Positions 23,811 through 34,148 of a stretch of 64,000 nt of DNA are shown here, in pieces. The position numbers and the translations under genes were made by a program. Location of the stretch: contig JAVHLY010000003.1 in NCBI GenBank assembly GCA_031081585.1, positions 9,408 through 73,407 of the forward strand, read 5' to 3'. Origin of the DNA: Armatimonadota bacterium (GTDB lineage: Bacteria > Sysuimicrobiota > Sysuimicrobiia > Sysuimicrobiales > Humicultoraceae). Under the pieces are notes generated by a model. It saw only the letters and a list, made by a program, of their open reading frames with translations. It was not told the origin of the DNA and did no database searches. How positions within the stretch are numbered: the first letter of the stretch is position 1; each line of letters starts with the position of its first letter.

Positions 23811-24518
23811 ATGGAGGCCTACTTCTACGGGGCGCGCAAGCCCGTGCCGCCGGCGTTCGCCGAGTGGCTCGACCCTCAGGTGACGGCCGCGGTCTCCATC
23901 GACATGCACCGCGGCCACCTGGACGCGGACGACCCGGAGTGTCCCTGCCCGGCGCCGCGGGCGCGGGAGATCGTCGAGCCCATCAACGCCTTCCACCGGG
24001 CCTGCCGCCGGCTGGGCGTCCCGGTCATCCACGTGAAGACCGGCCTGCGCCCCAGCGGCGTCGACGACGTGCGCGGCATCCCGTCCGCCTGGCGCCTGAC
24101 CTTCCCCATGACCGTCGGGCCCATCCCAGGGCACGAGCGCCACGGGCTGCAGGGGACGCGGTGGACCGAGCTGGTCACCGAGGTGGCCCCCGAGGACCAC
24201 ATCGTCGACACGAAGAAGCGGCTGAGCATCTTCTACCCGACCGACCTGGACTTTCTCCTGCGCCAGCTGCGGCGGCGCACGGTGGTGCTCACCGGCGGGT
24301 TCACCGACTGCTGCGTGCTCAACGCCGCCTTCGACGCGGCCAACCGGGACTACCGGGTGGTGGTGCCGCGCGATCTGGTGCGCGGTTTCTCGCCGGAGAT
24401 GGAGGAGGCGGCGCTGCACATCGTCTCCCTCCACCTGGGGCTGGTGGTGGACGCCGCTGACCTGCTGGCGGCGTGGGAGGCCCGCCTGGGACAGCGCGTA
24501 GAGGGGCTGGCGGGCTAG
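23811..24518 (+). CDS. Isochorismatase-fold cysteine amidohydrolase
   Basis: 235 residues, ATG 23811 after GAGGAGGG. The isochorismatase/N-carbamoylsarcosine amidase fold has a triad of Asp, Lys and Cys. D31 is in VSIDMHRGH. The Lys is in DTKKRLSIFYPTDLDFLL, and the nucleophile is in GGFTDCCVLNAAFDAANRDY. PEDHIVDTKK and the region after Cys match hydrolases of carbamoyl or amide groups rather than isochorismate itself. It is last in the plus-strand catabolic island, directly after the BMP importer, which suggests it acts on the imported compound or a product of it. Confidence 0.88.
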   Translation: MEAYFYGARKPVPPAFAEWLDPQVTAAVSIDMHRGHLDADDPECPCPAPRAREIVEPINAFHRACRRLGVPVIHVKTGLRPSGVDDVRGIPSAWRLTFPMTVGPIPGHERHGLQGTRWTELVTEVAPEDHIVDTKKRLSIFYPTDLDFLLRQLRRRTVVLTGGFTDCCVLNAAFDAANRDYRVVVPRDLVRGFSPEMEEAALHIVSLHLGLVVDAADLLAAWEARLGQRVEGLAG

Positions 24519-24532
24519 GCCGTCCGCGTCGA

Positions 24533-24584
24533 CCGGAACTACTCCAGCCTGCCGCAGTCCACCCGGAACTACTCCAGCCTGCCG
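24533..24584. repeat. 22-bp direct repeat across the E2 stop codon
   Basis: The 22-mer beginning CCGGAACTACTCCAGCC occurs at 24533 and again at 24563, 30 bases apart. The second copy contains the stop codon of the minus-strand E2 gene and the first copy lies just beyond it, so the gene end has been duplicated. Confidence 0.95.
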
Positions 24585-25789
24585 GGGTCGACGACGAGCA
24601 GCAGCGGCGTCTCCAGCAGGCGCCGCAGCTCGGCCAGGTACCGGGCGGCCTCGGCGCCGTCCGTCACCCGGTGGTCGGCCGAGAGGGTGGCCTTCATGAC
24701 GTGCGCCGCGCGCACCTGTCCCCCGTCCACCACCGCGCGCGGCAGCGCCGTCCCCACGGCCAGGATCGCCGCCTGGGGCGGGTTGATGATGGCGGCGAAG
24801 GACTCCACCTCGAACATCCCCAGGTTGCTCACGGTGAAGGTCCCGCCCTCCAGCTCCTCGGGGCGCAGCCGGCCGCTGCGGGCGCGCTCGGCCAGGTCGC
24901 GCGCCTCCCGGGCGATGGCCACCAGGCCCTTGCGGTCGGCGTGGCGGATCACCGGGACGATGAGTCCCTCGGGCCGGTCCACGGCCACCCCGACGTGGAC
25001 CTCGCCGTAGCGTAGCACCGTCTCCCCGCGGTAGGAGGCGTTCAGGTTGGGGAAGGCGCGCAGCGCCAGCGCCGCCGCCTTCACCACCAGGTCGTTCACG
25101 GAGACGACCTTCTCCCCCAGCGCCGCGTTGAGCTGGCGGCGCAGGTCGAGGGCCGCGTCCATGCGGATCTCCACGGTGACGTAGAAGTGCGGGACGGGGC
25201 CCTTGGCCTCCACCATGCGCTGCGCCACCGTGCGGCGCGGGCGGCCGAGCGGCACCTCCTCGGTGCGGAGGGGAGGGGTGGGTGGGGCGGCGGGCGCCGC
25301 GCCGGCCGTCCGGGCCAGGTAGGCCTCGACGTCCTCTTTGGTGATGCGGCCCTCGGGGCCGGTGCCGGTGAGGGCGGCCAGGTCGACTCCATGCTCCCGG
25401 GCCAGGCGCCGGGCCAGCGGTGAGGCCTTGATCCGCTCCTCGGCGGGGATGCGCGCGGGGGCGGGGGCCTCCGCCGGTGTCGCGGGACGGGGCGCCGCAG
25501 GCTCGGCACCGGGAGTGGACCGGGCCGGCGCCGTCGCTGTGCCGGGCTGCTCCCCCGGCCGGCCGATCACCGCGATGGGCTGCCCCACCGGCACCGACTG
25601 CCCCTCCGGAGCCAGCACCTCCAGCAGCGTGCCGGCCTCCTCCGCGGGCAGCTCGACGTTCACTTTGTCCGTCTCGATCTCGGCGATGGGCTCCCCCGGG
25701 GCCACCGCGTCCCCCGGCCGCTTCATCCAGCGGAGGATCTTCCCCTCCGTCATGGCGTCGCCCATCTTCGGCATGATGACCTCGGCCAT
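24569..25789 (-). CDS. pdhC: Dihydrolipoyl acyltransferase (E2), pyruvate dehydrogenase type
   Basis: 406 residues, ATG 25789. There is one lipoyl domain (residues ~1-76) with the lipoylated Lys in ETDKVNVEL. A Pro/Ala linker follows. The E1/E3-binding domain (~118-155) has ASPLARRLAREHGVDLAALTGTG, then a catalytic acyltransferase domain with LSADHRVTDG (HxxxDG motif) near the end. It transfers acetyl or acyl groups to CoA. It is third in the minus-strand operon E1 alpha - E1 beta - E2. No E3 is present here; the E3 at 43024 could serve both complexes. Confidence 0.9.
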   Translation of the reverse strand: MAEVIMPKMGDAMTEGKILRWMKRPGDAVAPGEPIAEIETDKVNVELPAEEAGTLLEVLAPEGQSVPVGQPIAVIGRPGEQPGTATAPARSTPGAEPAAPRPATPAEAPAPARIPAEERIKASPLARRLAREHGVDLAALTGTGPEGRITKEDVEAYLARTAGAAPAAPPTPPLRTEEVPLGRPRRTVAQRMVEAKGPVPHFYVTVEIRMDAALDLRRQLNAALGEKVVSVNDLVVKAAALALRAFPNLNASYRGETVLRYGEVHVGVAVDRPEGLIVPVIRHADRKGLVAIAREARDLAERARSGRLRPEELEGGTFTVSNLGMFEVESFAAIINPPQAAILAVGTALPRAVVDGGQVRAAHVMKATLSADHRVTDGAEAARYLAELRRLLETPLLLVVDPGRLE

Positions 25790-25792
25790 GGC

Positions 25793-26773
25793 CTATCCCC
25801 GGTAGAGCGTGCGGCGCACCGCCTGGACGATGTCGGGTTCGTGCGGCAGGGCCAGCACTTCCAGGTTGCGGGCGTAGGGCATGGGGACATCGGCGCCAGT
25901 GACACGCTCCACCGGCGCGTCCAGGTCGTCGAAGGCGTGCTCGTAGATCAGGGCGGCGATCTCGGCGGCGGCCCCGAAGGGGCGCCACTGCTCCTGCACC
26001 ACCACCGCCCGGTGCGTGCGCCGCACCGAGCGCAGCACCGTCTCCAGGTCGAGGGGGCGCAGGGAGCGCAGGTTGATCACCTCGGCCTCGATCCCCTCCT
26101 GCGCCAGCTGCTCCGCCGCCGCCAGCGCCAGCGCCACCATGCGGCTGTAGGCCACGACGGTGACGTCCCGCCCGCGCCGGGCCACCTCGGCCTGCCCGAA
26201 GGGGATGGTGACGTCCCCGTCGGGGACCTCCCCCTTGGTCCCGTACAGGGCGGCGTTCTCCAGGAAGATCACCGGGTCGTGGCTGCGGATGGCCTGCCGC
26301 AGCAGCCCGCGGGCGTCCGCCGGGGTGGCCGGCGCCACCACCCGCAGCCCCGGGAAGTGGGCGTAGAGGACCTCCAGGCTCTGGGAGTGCTGGGCCGAGA
26401 GCTGCACCCCCGCGCCGTTGGGGCCGCGGATGACCATGGGCACGCTCACCTGGCCCCCGGAGAAGTAGCGCACCTTGGCGGCGTTGTTGAGGATCTGGTC
26501 GGCGGCCAGGATGGAGAAGTTCCAGGTCATCACCTCCACCACCGGACGCAGGCCCAGCATGGCCATGCCGATGGCCGCCCCGACGAAGCCCAGCTCGGAG
26601 ATGGGCGTGTCGATGACGCGCCGCGGGCCGTAGCGCTGCAGCAGGTCGGCGGTGATGCGGAAGGTGCCCTGGTAGACGCCGATGTCCTCGCCGAGGAGGA
26701 CGACCGTGGGGTCGCGGTCCATCTCCTCGATCAGGGTGGTGCGCAGGGCGTCCCGGTAGGTCAGCTCGGGCAT
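25793..26773 (-). CDS. pdhB: 2-oxoacid dehydrogenase E1 beta subunit, pyruvate dehydrogenase type
   Basis: 326 residues, ATG 26773. Conserved E1 beta features include LTYRDALRTTLIEEMDRDPTVVLLGEDIGVYQGTFRIT and DTPISELGFVGAAIGMAMLGLRPVVEVM. FSILAADQILNNAAKVRYFSGG and VINLRSLRPLDLETVL are also typical. With E1 alpha it forms the thiamine-diphosphate enzyme that decarboxylates the 2-oxoacid. The gene lies between E1 alpha (13-bp gap) and E2 (4-bp gap). The RYFSGGQVSVP segment is typical of pyruvate or acetoin dehydrogenases. Confidence 0.92.
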   Translation of the reverse strand: MPELTYRDALRTTLIEEMDRDPTVVLLGEDIGVYQGTFRITADLLQRYGPRRVIDTPISELGFVGAAIGMAMLGLRPVVEVMTWNFSILAADQILNNAAKVRYFSGGQVSVPMVIRGPNGAGVQLSAQHSQSLEVLYAHFPGLRVVAPATPADARGLLRQAIRSHDPVIFLENAALYGTKGEVPDGDVTIPFGQAEVARRGRDVTVVAYSRMVALALAAAEQLAQEGIEAEVINLRSLRPLDLETVLRSVRRTHRAVVVQEQWRPFGAAAEIAALIYEHAFDDLDAPVERVTGADVPMPYARNLEVLALPHEPDIVQAVRRTLYRG

Positions 26774-26785
26774 CGGGACGCGCCC

Positions 26786-27820
26786 TCAGGGGACGAAGCC
26801 CGACGGCGGGTCGGTGTAGACGTCGCGGGTGAGCTCCTCGGGGTCCGGGGCGGGGCTCTCCTCGGCGAAGCGGACCGCCTCGGCCACCTGGGCCTCCGCC
26901 TCCTGGCCGATCGCGGCCACCTGCGCGTCGTCGAGCAACCCGGCCTCGCGCAGCCGCCGCTCCAGCAGCAGGATGGGGTCGCGCTGTTTCCAGCGCTCCA
27001 CCTCCTCGCGGGTGCGGTAGGGCTGGAAGAGGTCGGCCGCCCCGTGGCCGGCAAACCGGTAGGTCAGGCATTCCACCGCGTAGGGGGCGCCGCGCTCCCG
27101 CACCTGGCGGACGACGCGCTGGGCGGTCTCGTGCACCGTGAGGAGGTCCTGTCCGTCGATGCGCTCGCTGGGGATGCCGTAGGCATCGAACTTGCGGGCG
27201 AGCTCCGTGACGACGGTGGAGCGCTCCACCGAGGTGCCCATGGCGTACTGGTTGTTCTCGACGACGTAGACGATCGGGCAGAGCCCCTCGCGGCCCCACA
27301 GGGCGGCCATGTTCACCGGCTCGTGGAAGGACCCGGAGTGCATCGCCCCGTCGCCGAGGAAGCACAGGCAGATCCGGTCGGTGCCCAGGTAGCGCAGGGC
27401 GTAGGCCGCCCCCGTGGCCAGCGGGATGTGCCCGCCGACGATCCCGTACCCGCCGTAGAACCCGCGGGCCACGTCGAAGATGTGCATCGATCCGCCCTTG
27501 CCCTTGGCCACGCCCGTGACCTTGCCGAAGAGCTCGGCCATGATGCGGCGCGGCTCCGTGCCGCGGAAGATGGCGTGGGCGTGGTCGCGGTAGGCGGTGA
27601 AGAAGATGTCGTCGGCCCGCAGCGCCGCCAGCCACCCCGCCGCCACCGCCTCCTGGCCGTTGTAGAGGTGCAGGTAGCCGCCGACCTTCCCCCGCCGGAA
27701 GGCCCGTTCCGCCTCCTCCTCGAAGCGCCGGGCCAGGACCATCAGCCGGTACCAGGGCAGGTAGGTGGCGAGCTCCTCGCCGGGGCGCGCAGGGGCGGCT
27801 TCCCGCTTCACCGTCGCCAT
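26786..27820 (-). CDS. pdhA: 2-oxoacid dehydrogenase E1 alpha subunit, pyruvate dehydrogenase type
   Basis: 344 residues, ATG 27820. GGYLHLYNGQEAVAAGWLAAL and the thiamine-diphosphate motif FLGDGAMHSGSFHEPVNMAAL followed by VENNQYAMGTS fit pyruvate (or acetoin) dehydrogenase E1 alpha. GHGAADLFQPYRTREEV contains the usual phospho-loop region. It is the first gene of a minus-strand operon whose -10 (TATAAT) sits nine bases before the ATG, so the message should be nearly leaderless. Acetoin dehydrogenase (AcoA) cannot be excluded from sequence alone. Confidence 0.9.
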   Translation of the reverse strand: MATVKREAAPARPGEELATYLPWYRLMVLARRFEEEAERAFRRGKVGGYLHLYNGQEAVAAGWLAALRADDIFFTAYRDHAHAIFRGTEPRRIMAELFGKVTGVAKGKGGSMHIFDVARGFYGGYGIVGGHIPLATGAAYALRYLGTDRICLCFLGDGAMHSGSFHEPVNMAALWGREGLCPIVYVVENNQYAMGTSVERSTVVTELARKFDAYGIPSERIDGQDLLTVHETAQRVVRQVRERGAPYAVECLTYRFAGHGAADLFQPYRTREEVERWKQRDPILLLERRLREAGLLDDAQVAAIGQEAEAQVAEAVRFAEESPAPDPEELTRDVYTDPPSGFVP

Positions 27821-27829
27821 GACTTAACA

Positions 27830-27835
27830 ATTATA
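27830..27835 (-). promoter_or_regulatory. -10 element of the pdhABC-like operon
   Basis: On the minus strand TATAAT reads from 27835 to 27830, nine bases before ATG 27820. A weak -35, TTGCCG, lies 16 bases upstream. Transcription should start within about three bases of the start codon, giving a leaderless or near-leaderless message. Confidence 0.65.
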
Positions 27836-27843
27836 TCGGCCGC

Positions 27844-27849
27844 TATAAT
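27844..27849 (+). promoter_or_regulatory. -10 element of the adenosine deaminase gene
   Basis: A perfect TATAAT on the plus strand, eight bases before ATG 27858, so the start point should fall at or just before the AUG. The -35 is poor (ATGACT or TTAACA). It is back to back with the minus-strand TATAAT within a 37-bp intergenic space that is A+T-rich in an otherwise very GC-rich region. Confidence 0.7.
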
Positions 27850-27857
27850 GGCGGCAA

Positions 27858-28922
27858 ATGTCCGGCACACCTCCCCGCGAGGCTGCGGACGGTCCCGGGG
27901 CCGCCGGGGTGCCCGCCGCCCTGCGCGCCCTGCCCAAGGTGGAGCTCCACCTCCACCTGGAGACCTCGCTGCGCTTGCGCCGGCTGGCTGAGCGCTCGCC
28001 CGACGCCGGCGACCGCCTCGGGGCCCCGCACCTCGTGGCCGACCCGGCCGCCTTCACCGGCTACGACCGGCTGCGCCGCCTGCGCTATGCCGGCCGCGCC
28101 GGCCGCATCCCCGACGCCCTCTACACCCCGGCCAACCTGCGGCAGATCACCGCCGAGCTGCTGGCGGAGTGCGCGGCCCAGGGGGTGCGCCACGTGGAGG
28201 TGCGGGTGGGCGGCCGGCGGGCCTTCGCCGCGCTGGGGGTGCGCGGGGTGCTGGAGGCCATGGCCGAGGCGGCGCAGGCCGCGCGGCCGGCGCTGGGGAT
28301 CAGCGCGGGGCTGATCGTGACCCTCGTGCGCGAGCGCGGACCGGCAGAGGCCGAGCGGGTCGTGCGGGAGGCGGTGGCCTGCCGCGACTGCGGGGTGGTG
28401 GGGGTCGACCTGGCCGGGGACGAGGCCAACTTCCCGCCGGCGATGTTCCGGGCGGCTATCGACCGGGCGCGCGAGGCCGGGCTCGGCGTCACCGTGCACG
28501 CCGGGGAGTTCACCGGCCCGGCCAGCATCTGGACCGCCCTCTACCACCTGGGGGCGCAGCGCATCGGCCACGGCCTGCGGGCGGTCGAGGACCCCGAGCT
28601 CCTGGCCTACCTGCGGGAGCACCGCATCACCCTGGAGGTGTGCCCGACGAGCAACGTCCGGCTGGGGCTCGTCCCCTCGCTGGAGCGCCACCCCCTGCGC
28701 ACCTTCCTGGAGGCCGGGGTCCCGGTGACGGTGAGCAGCGACGACCCGCTGCTGCTGCACACCGACCTGACCCGGGAGCTGTGGGCGGTGCAGCGGACCT
28801 GCGGGCTCACCCTCGACGACCTGGGCGGCCTGATGGCCACAGCCGCCCGGGCGGCCTTCCTGCCGCCGGCTGCCCGGGCGGCGCTCCTGCGTGCGTGGCC
28901 GCGGGGGGTCGAGGTCGTTTGA
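27858..28922 (+). CDS. add: Adenosine deaminase
   Basis: 354 residues, ATG 27858, with no ribosome site and an adjacent TATAAT, so probably translated from a leaderless message. Zinc amidohydrolase of the adenosine/adenine deaminase family: KVELHLHLE (HxH), GVTVHAGEFTGP (His and catalytic Glu), RIGHGLRAV, CPTSNVRLG and VSSDDPLLLHTDLTREL (catalytic Asp). All known active-site motifs are present; LHLHLE replaces the more usual LHxHLxG. It converts adenosine to inosine and ammonia. It fits the nucleoside-type importer at 20640, though it is in a separate transcription unit. Confidence 0.9.
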   Translation: MSGTPPREAADGPGAAGVPAALRALPKVELHLHLETSLRLRRLAERSPDAGDRLGAPHLVADPAAFTGYDRLRRLRYAGRAGRIPDALYTPANLRQITAELLAECAAQGVRHVEVRVGGRRAFAALGVRGVLEAMAEAAQAARPALGISAGLIVTLVRERGPAEAERVVREAVACRDCGVVGVDLAGDEANFPPAMFRAAIDRAREAGLGVTVHAGEFTGPASIWTALYHLGAQRIGHGLRAVEDPELLAYLREHRITLEVCPTSNVRLGLVPSLERHPLRTFLEAGVPVTVSSDDPLLLHTDLTRELWAVQRTCGLTLDDLGGLMATAARAAFLPPAARAALLRAWPRGVEVV

Positions 28923-28947
28923 CGCCCCACGCAGCTCGCCGTAGAAT
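28919..28947 (+). promoter_or_regulatory. Sigma-70 type promoter of the suf operon
   Basis: TTGACG (28919-28924), a 17-bp spacer and TAGAAT (28942-28947). The -35 overlaps the stop codon of the adenosine deaminase gene. Transcription should start near 28954, leaving a leader of about 40 bases with CCGGAGG as ribosome site before sufC. Confidence 0.85.
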
Positions 28948-28994
28948 GATTGTTGAGTGATTTCATTAAGAATTGTTGGGCAGCCGGAGGCTCC

Positions 28995-29819
28995 ATGCCC
29001 GACCTGGAGATTCGCGACCTGCACGTCCAGGTGGAGGACCGGGTGATCCTCAAGGGAGTCACCCTCACCGTCAACCGGGGCGAGATCCACGCGCTCATGG
29101 GCCCCAACGGCTCGGGGAAGTCCACCCTGGCCAACGTCCTCATGGGCAACCCCTTCTACCAGGTGGTGCGCGGGGACGTCTTCTACAAGGGGGAGGACCT
29201 CCTGGCCATGGCCCCGGACGAGCGGGCCCGGAAGGGCCTCTTCATCGCCTTCCAGTACCCCGTGGCCATCCCCGGCGTGACCATGGCCTCCTTCCTGCGC
29301 ACGGCCGTGAGCGCCCGCCGAGGCTACGAGCAGGAGCTCATGCCGGTGGGGGAGTTCCAAAAGCTCCTCCGCCAGAAGATCGCCGAGCTGCGCATCGACC
29401 CCAGCATCGCCGGCCGCTACATCAACGAGGGCTTCAGCGGCGGGGAGAAGAAGCGGGCGGAGATCCTGCAGATGGCCCTGCTCGAGCCGGAGATCGCCAT
29501 CATGGACGAGACCGACTCCGGCCTGGACATCGACTCGGTGAAGGTGGTGGCGGACGGCGTCAACCGCATGTACGAGCAGCTGGGGCTGGGGCTGGTCGTC
29601 ATCACCCACTACTCCCGCATCCTCCACTACATCCGTCCCCACCACGTCCACGTGATGTTCGACGGGCGGCTGGTGGTCTCGGGCGGCCCGGAGCTGGCGG
29701 AGGAGCTGGAGCAGAAGGGCTACGAGGGCATCAAGTCCCAGGTGGAGGTGGTGGCGGCGGAGGTCCAGGAGTCGGGCGCCGTCCGCCGCGCGGGCAAAGT
29801 CTTCTGGGTGGTACACTGA
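28995..29819 (+). CDS. sufC: SufC, Fe-S assembly ATPase
   Basis: 274 residues, ATG 28995 after CCGGAGGCTCC. Walker A GPNGSGKST at residues 36-44, signature FSGGEKKRAEILQMAL, Walker B IAIMDETDSGLDID, and switch His in VITHYSRIL. The SufC-specific ETDSGLD and KKRAE segments are present. It is the cytoplasmic ATPase of the SufBC2D scaffold and drives the conformational change that opens the cluster assembly site. It is first in the operon sufC-B-D-Rieske-S-U, under the TTGACG/TAGAAT promoter. Confidence 0.96.
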   Translation: MPDLEIRDLHVQVEDRVILKGVTLTVNRGEIHALMGPNGSGKSTLANVLMGNPFYQVVRGDVFYKGEDLLAMAPDERARKGLFIAFQYPVAIPGVTMASFLRTAVSARRGYEQELMPVGEFQKLLRQKIAELRIDPSIAGRYINEGFSGGEKKRAEILQMALLEPEIAIMDETDSGLDIDSVKVVADGVNRMYEQLGLGLVVITHYSRILHYIRPHHVHVMFDGRLVVSGGPELAEELEQKGYEGIKSQVEVVAAEVQESGAVRRAGKVFWVVH

Positions 29820-29823
29820 GGCC

Positions 29824-32244
<2,421 letters not shown>

Positions 32245-32279
32245 GCGCGCATCGGGCGGCGCGGCGTCGCGGACGCGGA

Positions 32280-32314
32280 CAGGAGGCAGGGCGCGACCCG
32301 TGTCCTGCCTCCTG
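32280..32314 (+). promoter_or_regulatory. 11-bp perfect hairpin between sufB and sufD
   Basis: CAGGAGGCAGG at 32280-32290 pairs perfectly with CCTGCCTCCTG at 32304-32314 around a 13-base loop. There is no T-run, so it is not a simple terminator. The left arm contains GGAGG. It may stabilise or process the message, or tune sufD expression relative to sufCB. Confidence 0.6.
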
Positions 32315-32337
32315 CGCTGCGAGACGGTTGCGGGACG

Positions 32338-33750
32338 ATGGAGGAGCGGACGACGGTGACGGAGGCGGGGAGGGCCTGCGGGGCCACGGAGGACCGGCCG
32401 GTGACGCTCGCCGGCCTGGGGCCGACGGCCGCCGCGGCGCTGGGGGAGCGCCTGGGCGAGCCGGGGTGGCTGCGCGACCTGCGCGCGGAGGCCTGGCGCC
32501 TGGCCGAGGCGCTGCCGCTCCCGGACCCCGCCCAGGAGGAGTGGCGGCGCACCGACCTGAGCGGGCTCGACCTGGCGGCCCTGGTGCCGGCGCCGCTCCC
32601 CCGCCATGGCGCCGGCATCCCGCGCGTGCTCGAGGACATCCTCGGCCTGAGCGGCGACGGGGCTGGCGCCCTGGCCGAGGCACACGGCGGGCTGCTGGTC
32701 CACCGCGACGCCGGCCCCGTGCGGGCGGCCCTCGACGCGGCCCTGGCCGCCCGCGGGGTGCGCTTCACCGACCTGGCCACCGCCACGCGCGACCACCCGG
32801 ATCTCCTGCGCGAGCACCTGCACCGCCTGATCCGGCCGGAGGAGCTGAAGTTCCGGGCGCTGGGGGCGGCGCTGCGGGGGGCCGGCACCTTCCTCTACGT
32901 CCCCCCGGGCGTCGAGGTGACCGTGCCGCTCCTGGCCGCGGCCTGGCTAGACACGCCCGGGGCGCTCCACAGCCCCCACACGCTGGTGGTGGCCGACCGC
33001 GGCAGCGTGGTGACGCTCATCGAGGTGAGCGGCTCGCTGGGGGTGGAGCGCCAGACCCTGGTCACCCGCACGACGGAACTGGTGGTGGGGGAGGGGGCGC
33101 AGGTGCGCCACGTCCTCTTCCAGGAGTGGGGCGCGGGGGTCTGGGAGGTGGGGGCGGTCCGGGCGCGCTTGGCCCGGGACGCCACCCTGCGCAGCCTGGT
33201 CGTGGCCTTCGGGGGCAGCCTGGTGAAGACCGACGTGGAGTGCCTGCTGGCCGGCCCCGGCGCCCAGTCGGAGATGCTGGGGGTCTACTTCGGCGCCGAC
33301 CGGCAGCACGTCGACTTCCACACCCTCCAGGAGCACCAGGCCCCGCACACCCTCTCCGACCTGCTCTACAAGGGGGCGGTGCAGGACCGCGCCCGCACCG
33401 TCTTCGCCGGGCTGATCCGCGTCCACTACGGCGCCCAGAAGACCAACGCCTTCCAGTCCAACCGCAACCTCATCCTGAACGCCGGGGCGAAGGCGGACAG
33501 CATCCCCAAGCTGGAGATCATGGCCAACGACCTGCGCTGCACCCACGGCTCGGCGACGAGCCGGCTGCACGAGGAGCACCTCTTCTACCTGATGAGCCGG
33601 GGGCTCACCCGCCCCCGGGCGGTGCGCATGGTGGTGGACGGCTTCTTCGCCGAGGTGCTGGACCGCATCCCGCTGGAGCGCCTGCGCGCCCGCGTCCACG
33701 AGGGCATCGCCGCCCGGCTGGCCCGGCGGCAGGAGGACGCCGCGGCATGA
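32338..33750 (+). CDS. sufD: SufD scaffold protein
   Basis: 470 residues, ATG 32338. N-terminal helical region (EEWRRTDLSGLDLAAL), then the SufBD beta-helix core with LKFRALGAALRGAGTFLYVPPGVEVTVPLLAA. The C-terminal region has FHTLQEHQAPHTLSDLLYKGAVQDRARTVF, AFQSNRNLILNAGAKADSIPKLEI, and HGSATSRLHEEHLFYLMSRGL. It partners SufB in the SufBC2D complex. It follows sufB after a 93-base gap holding a strong hairpin. The length agrees with the SufD/SufB-paralogue family of high-GC bacteria. Confidence 0.93.
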   Translation: MEERTTVTEAGRACGATEDRPVTLAGLGPTAAAALGERLGEPGWLRDLRAEAWRLAEALPLPDPAQEEWRRTDLSGLDLAALVPAPLPRHGAGIPRVLEDILGLSGDGAGALAEAHGGLLVHRDAGPVRAALDAALAARGVRFTDLATATRDHPDLLREHLHRLIRPEELKFRALGAALRGAGTFLYVPPGVEVTVPLLAAAWLDTPGALHSPHTLVVADRGSVVTLIEVSGSLGVERQTLVTRTTELVVGEGAQVRHVLFQEWGAGVWEVGAVRARLARDATLRSLVVAFGGSLVKTDVECLLAGPGAQSEMLGVYFGADRQHVDFHTLQEHQAPHTLSDLLYKGAVQDRARTVFAGLIRVHYGAQKTNAFQSNRNLILNAGAKADSIPKLEIMANDLRCTHGSATSRLHEEHLFYLMSRGLTRPRAVRMVVDGFFAEVLDRIPLERLRARVHEGIAARLARRQEDAAA

Positions 33751-33785
33751 CCGAGGGGGCCGGGCCGGCATGACCGAGGGGGCCG
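33744..33785 (+). repeat. 23-nt duplication of the Rieske gene start region
   Basis: The 19-mer GGCATGACCGAGGGGGCCG occurs at 33744 and at 33767, 23 bases apart. The first ATG (33747) opens an eight-codon frame, MTEGAGPA, whose TGA overlaps the second ATG (ATGA). The second ATG starts the Rieske gene. Confidence 0.95.
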
Positions 33786-34135
33786 TGTCGGAGGAGCGGT
33801 TCGTCCGGGTGGCCTCCCTGGCGGAGCTGCCCCCGGGGACGGCGAAGCGGGTGTTCCTGGACGGCTACCGCATCGCGCTCTTCAACGTCGGCGGCACGGT
33901 CTACGCCATCGACGACACCTGTACCCACGAGGACGCCTCCCTGGCCGAGGGTGCGCTGTCCGGCGAGATCGTGGCCTGTCCCAAGCACGGCTCGCGCTTC
34001 CACATCCCCACGGGGCGGGTGCTGTCGCTGCCGGCCGTCCGGCCGGTGCGCACCTACCCCGTGCGGGTCGAGGGGACGGAGGTGCTGGTGGCGCCGGCGC
34101 CGCGGCAGGGCGTCGGGTTGCCCCACCGGCGGTGA
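33770..34135 (+). CDS. Rieske-type [2Fe-2S] ferredoxin in the suf operon
   Basis: 121 residues, ATG 33770. The Rieske cluster ligands are C51 and H53 (DTCTHEDASLAEG) and C70 and H73 (CPKHGSRFHIPTG), in the soluble non-haem-dioxygenase ferredoxin style. It has no membrane anchor. It lies between sufD and sufS, a position known for Rieske-like proteins in several high-GC and thermophilic SUF operons. It may supply electrons for sulfur reduction or cluster assembly, but that role is inferred. The start region is duplicated just upstream. Confidence 0.92.
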   Translation: MTEGAVSEERFVRVASLAELPPGTAKRVFLDGYRIALFNVGGTVYAIDDTCTHEDASLAEGALSGEIVACPKHGSRFHIPTGRVLSLPAVRPVRTYPVRVEGTEVLVAPAPRQGVGLPHRR

Positions 34136-34148
34136 GGAGCGACGACCC

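Noticed and set aside
24569-27820. Acetoin dehydrogenase instead of pyruvate dehydrogenase for the minus-strand operon
   Set aside because: Not excluded, but no acetoin genes (acoR, budC, acoL) lie nearby, and E1 alpha motifs fit pyruvate dehydrogenase equally well, so the commoner role is preferred.
23772-27830. A very long minus-strand open frame (over 1300 codons) across several genes
   Set aside because: It is a shadow of high-GC codon use. It overlaps clear dehydrogenase genes in another frame, is rich in Arg/Gly/Pro, and has no family features.
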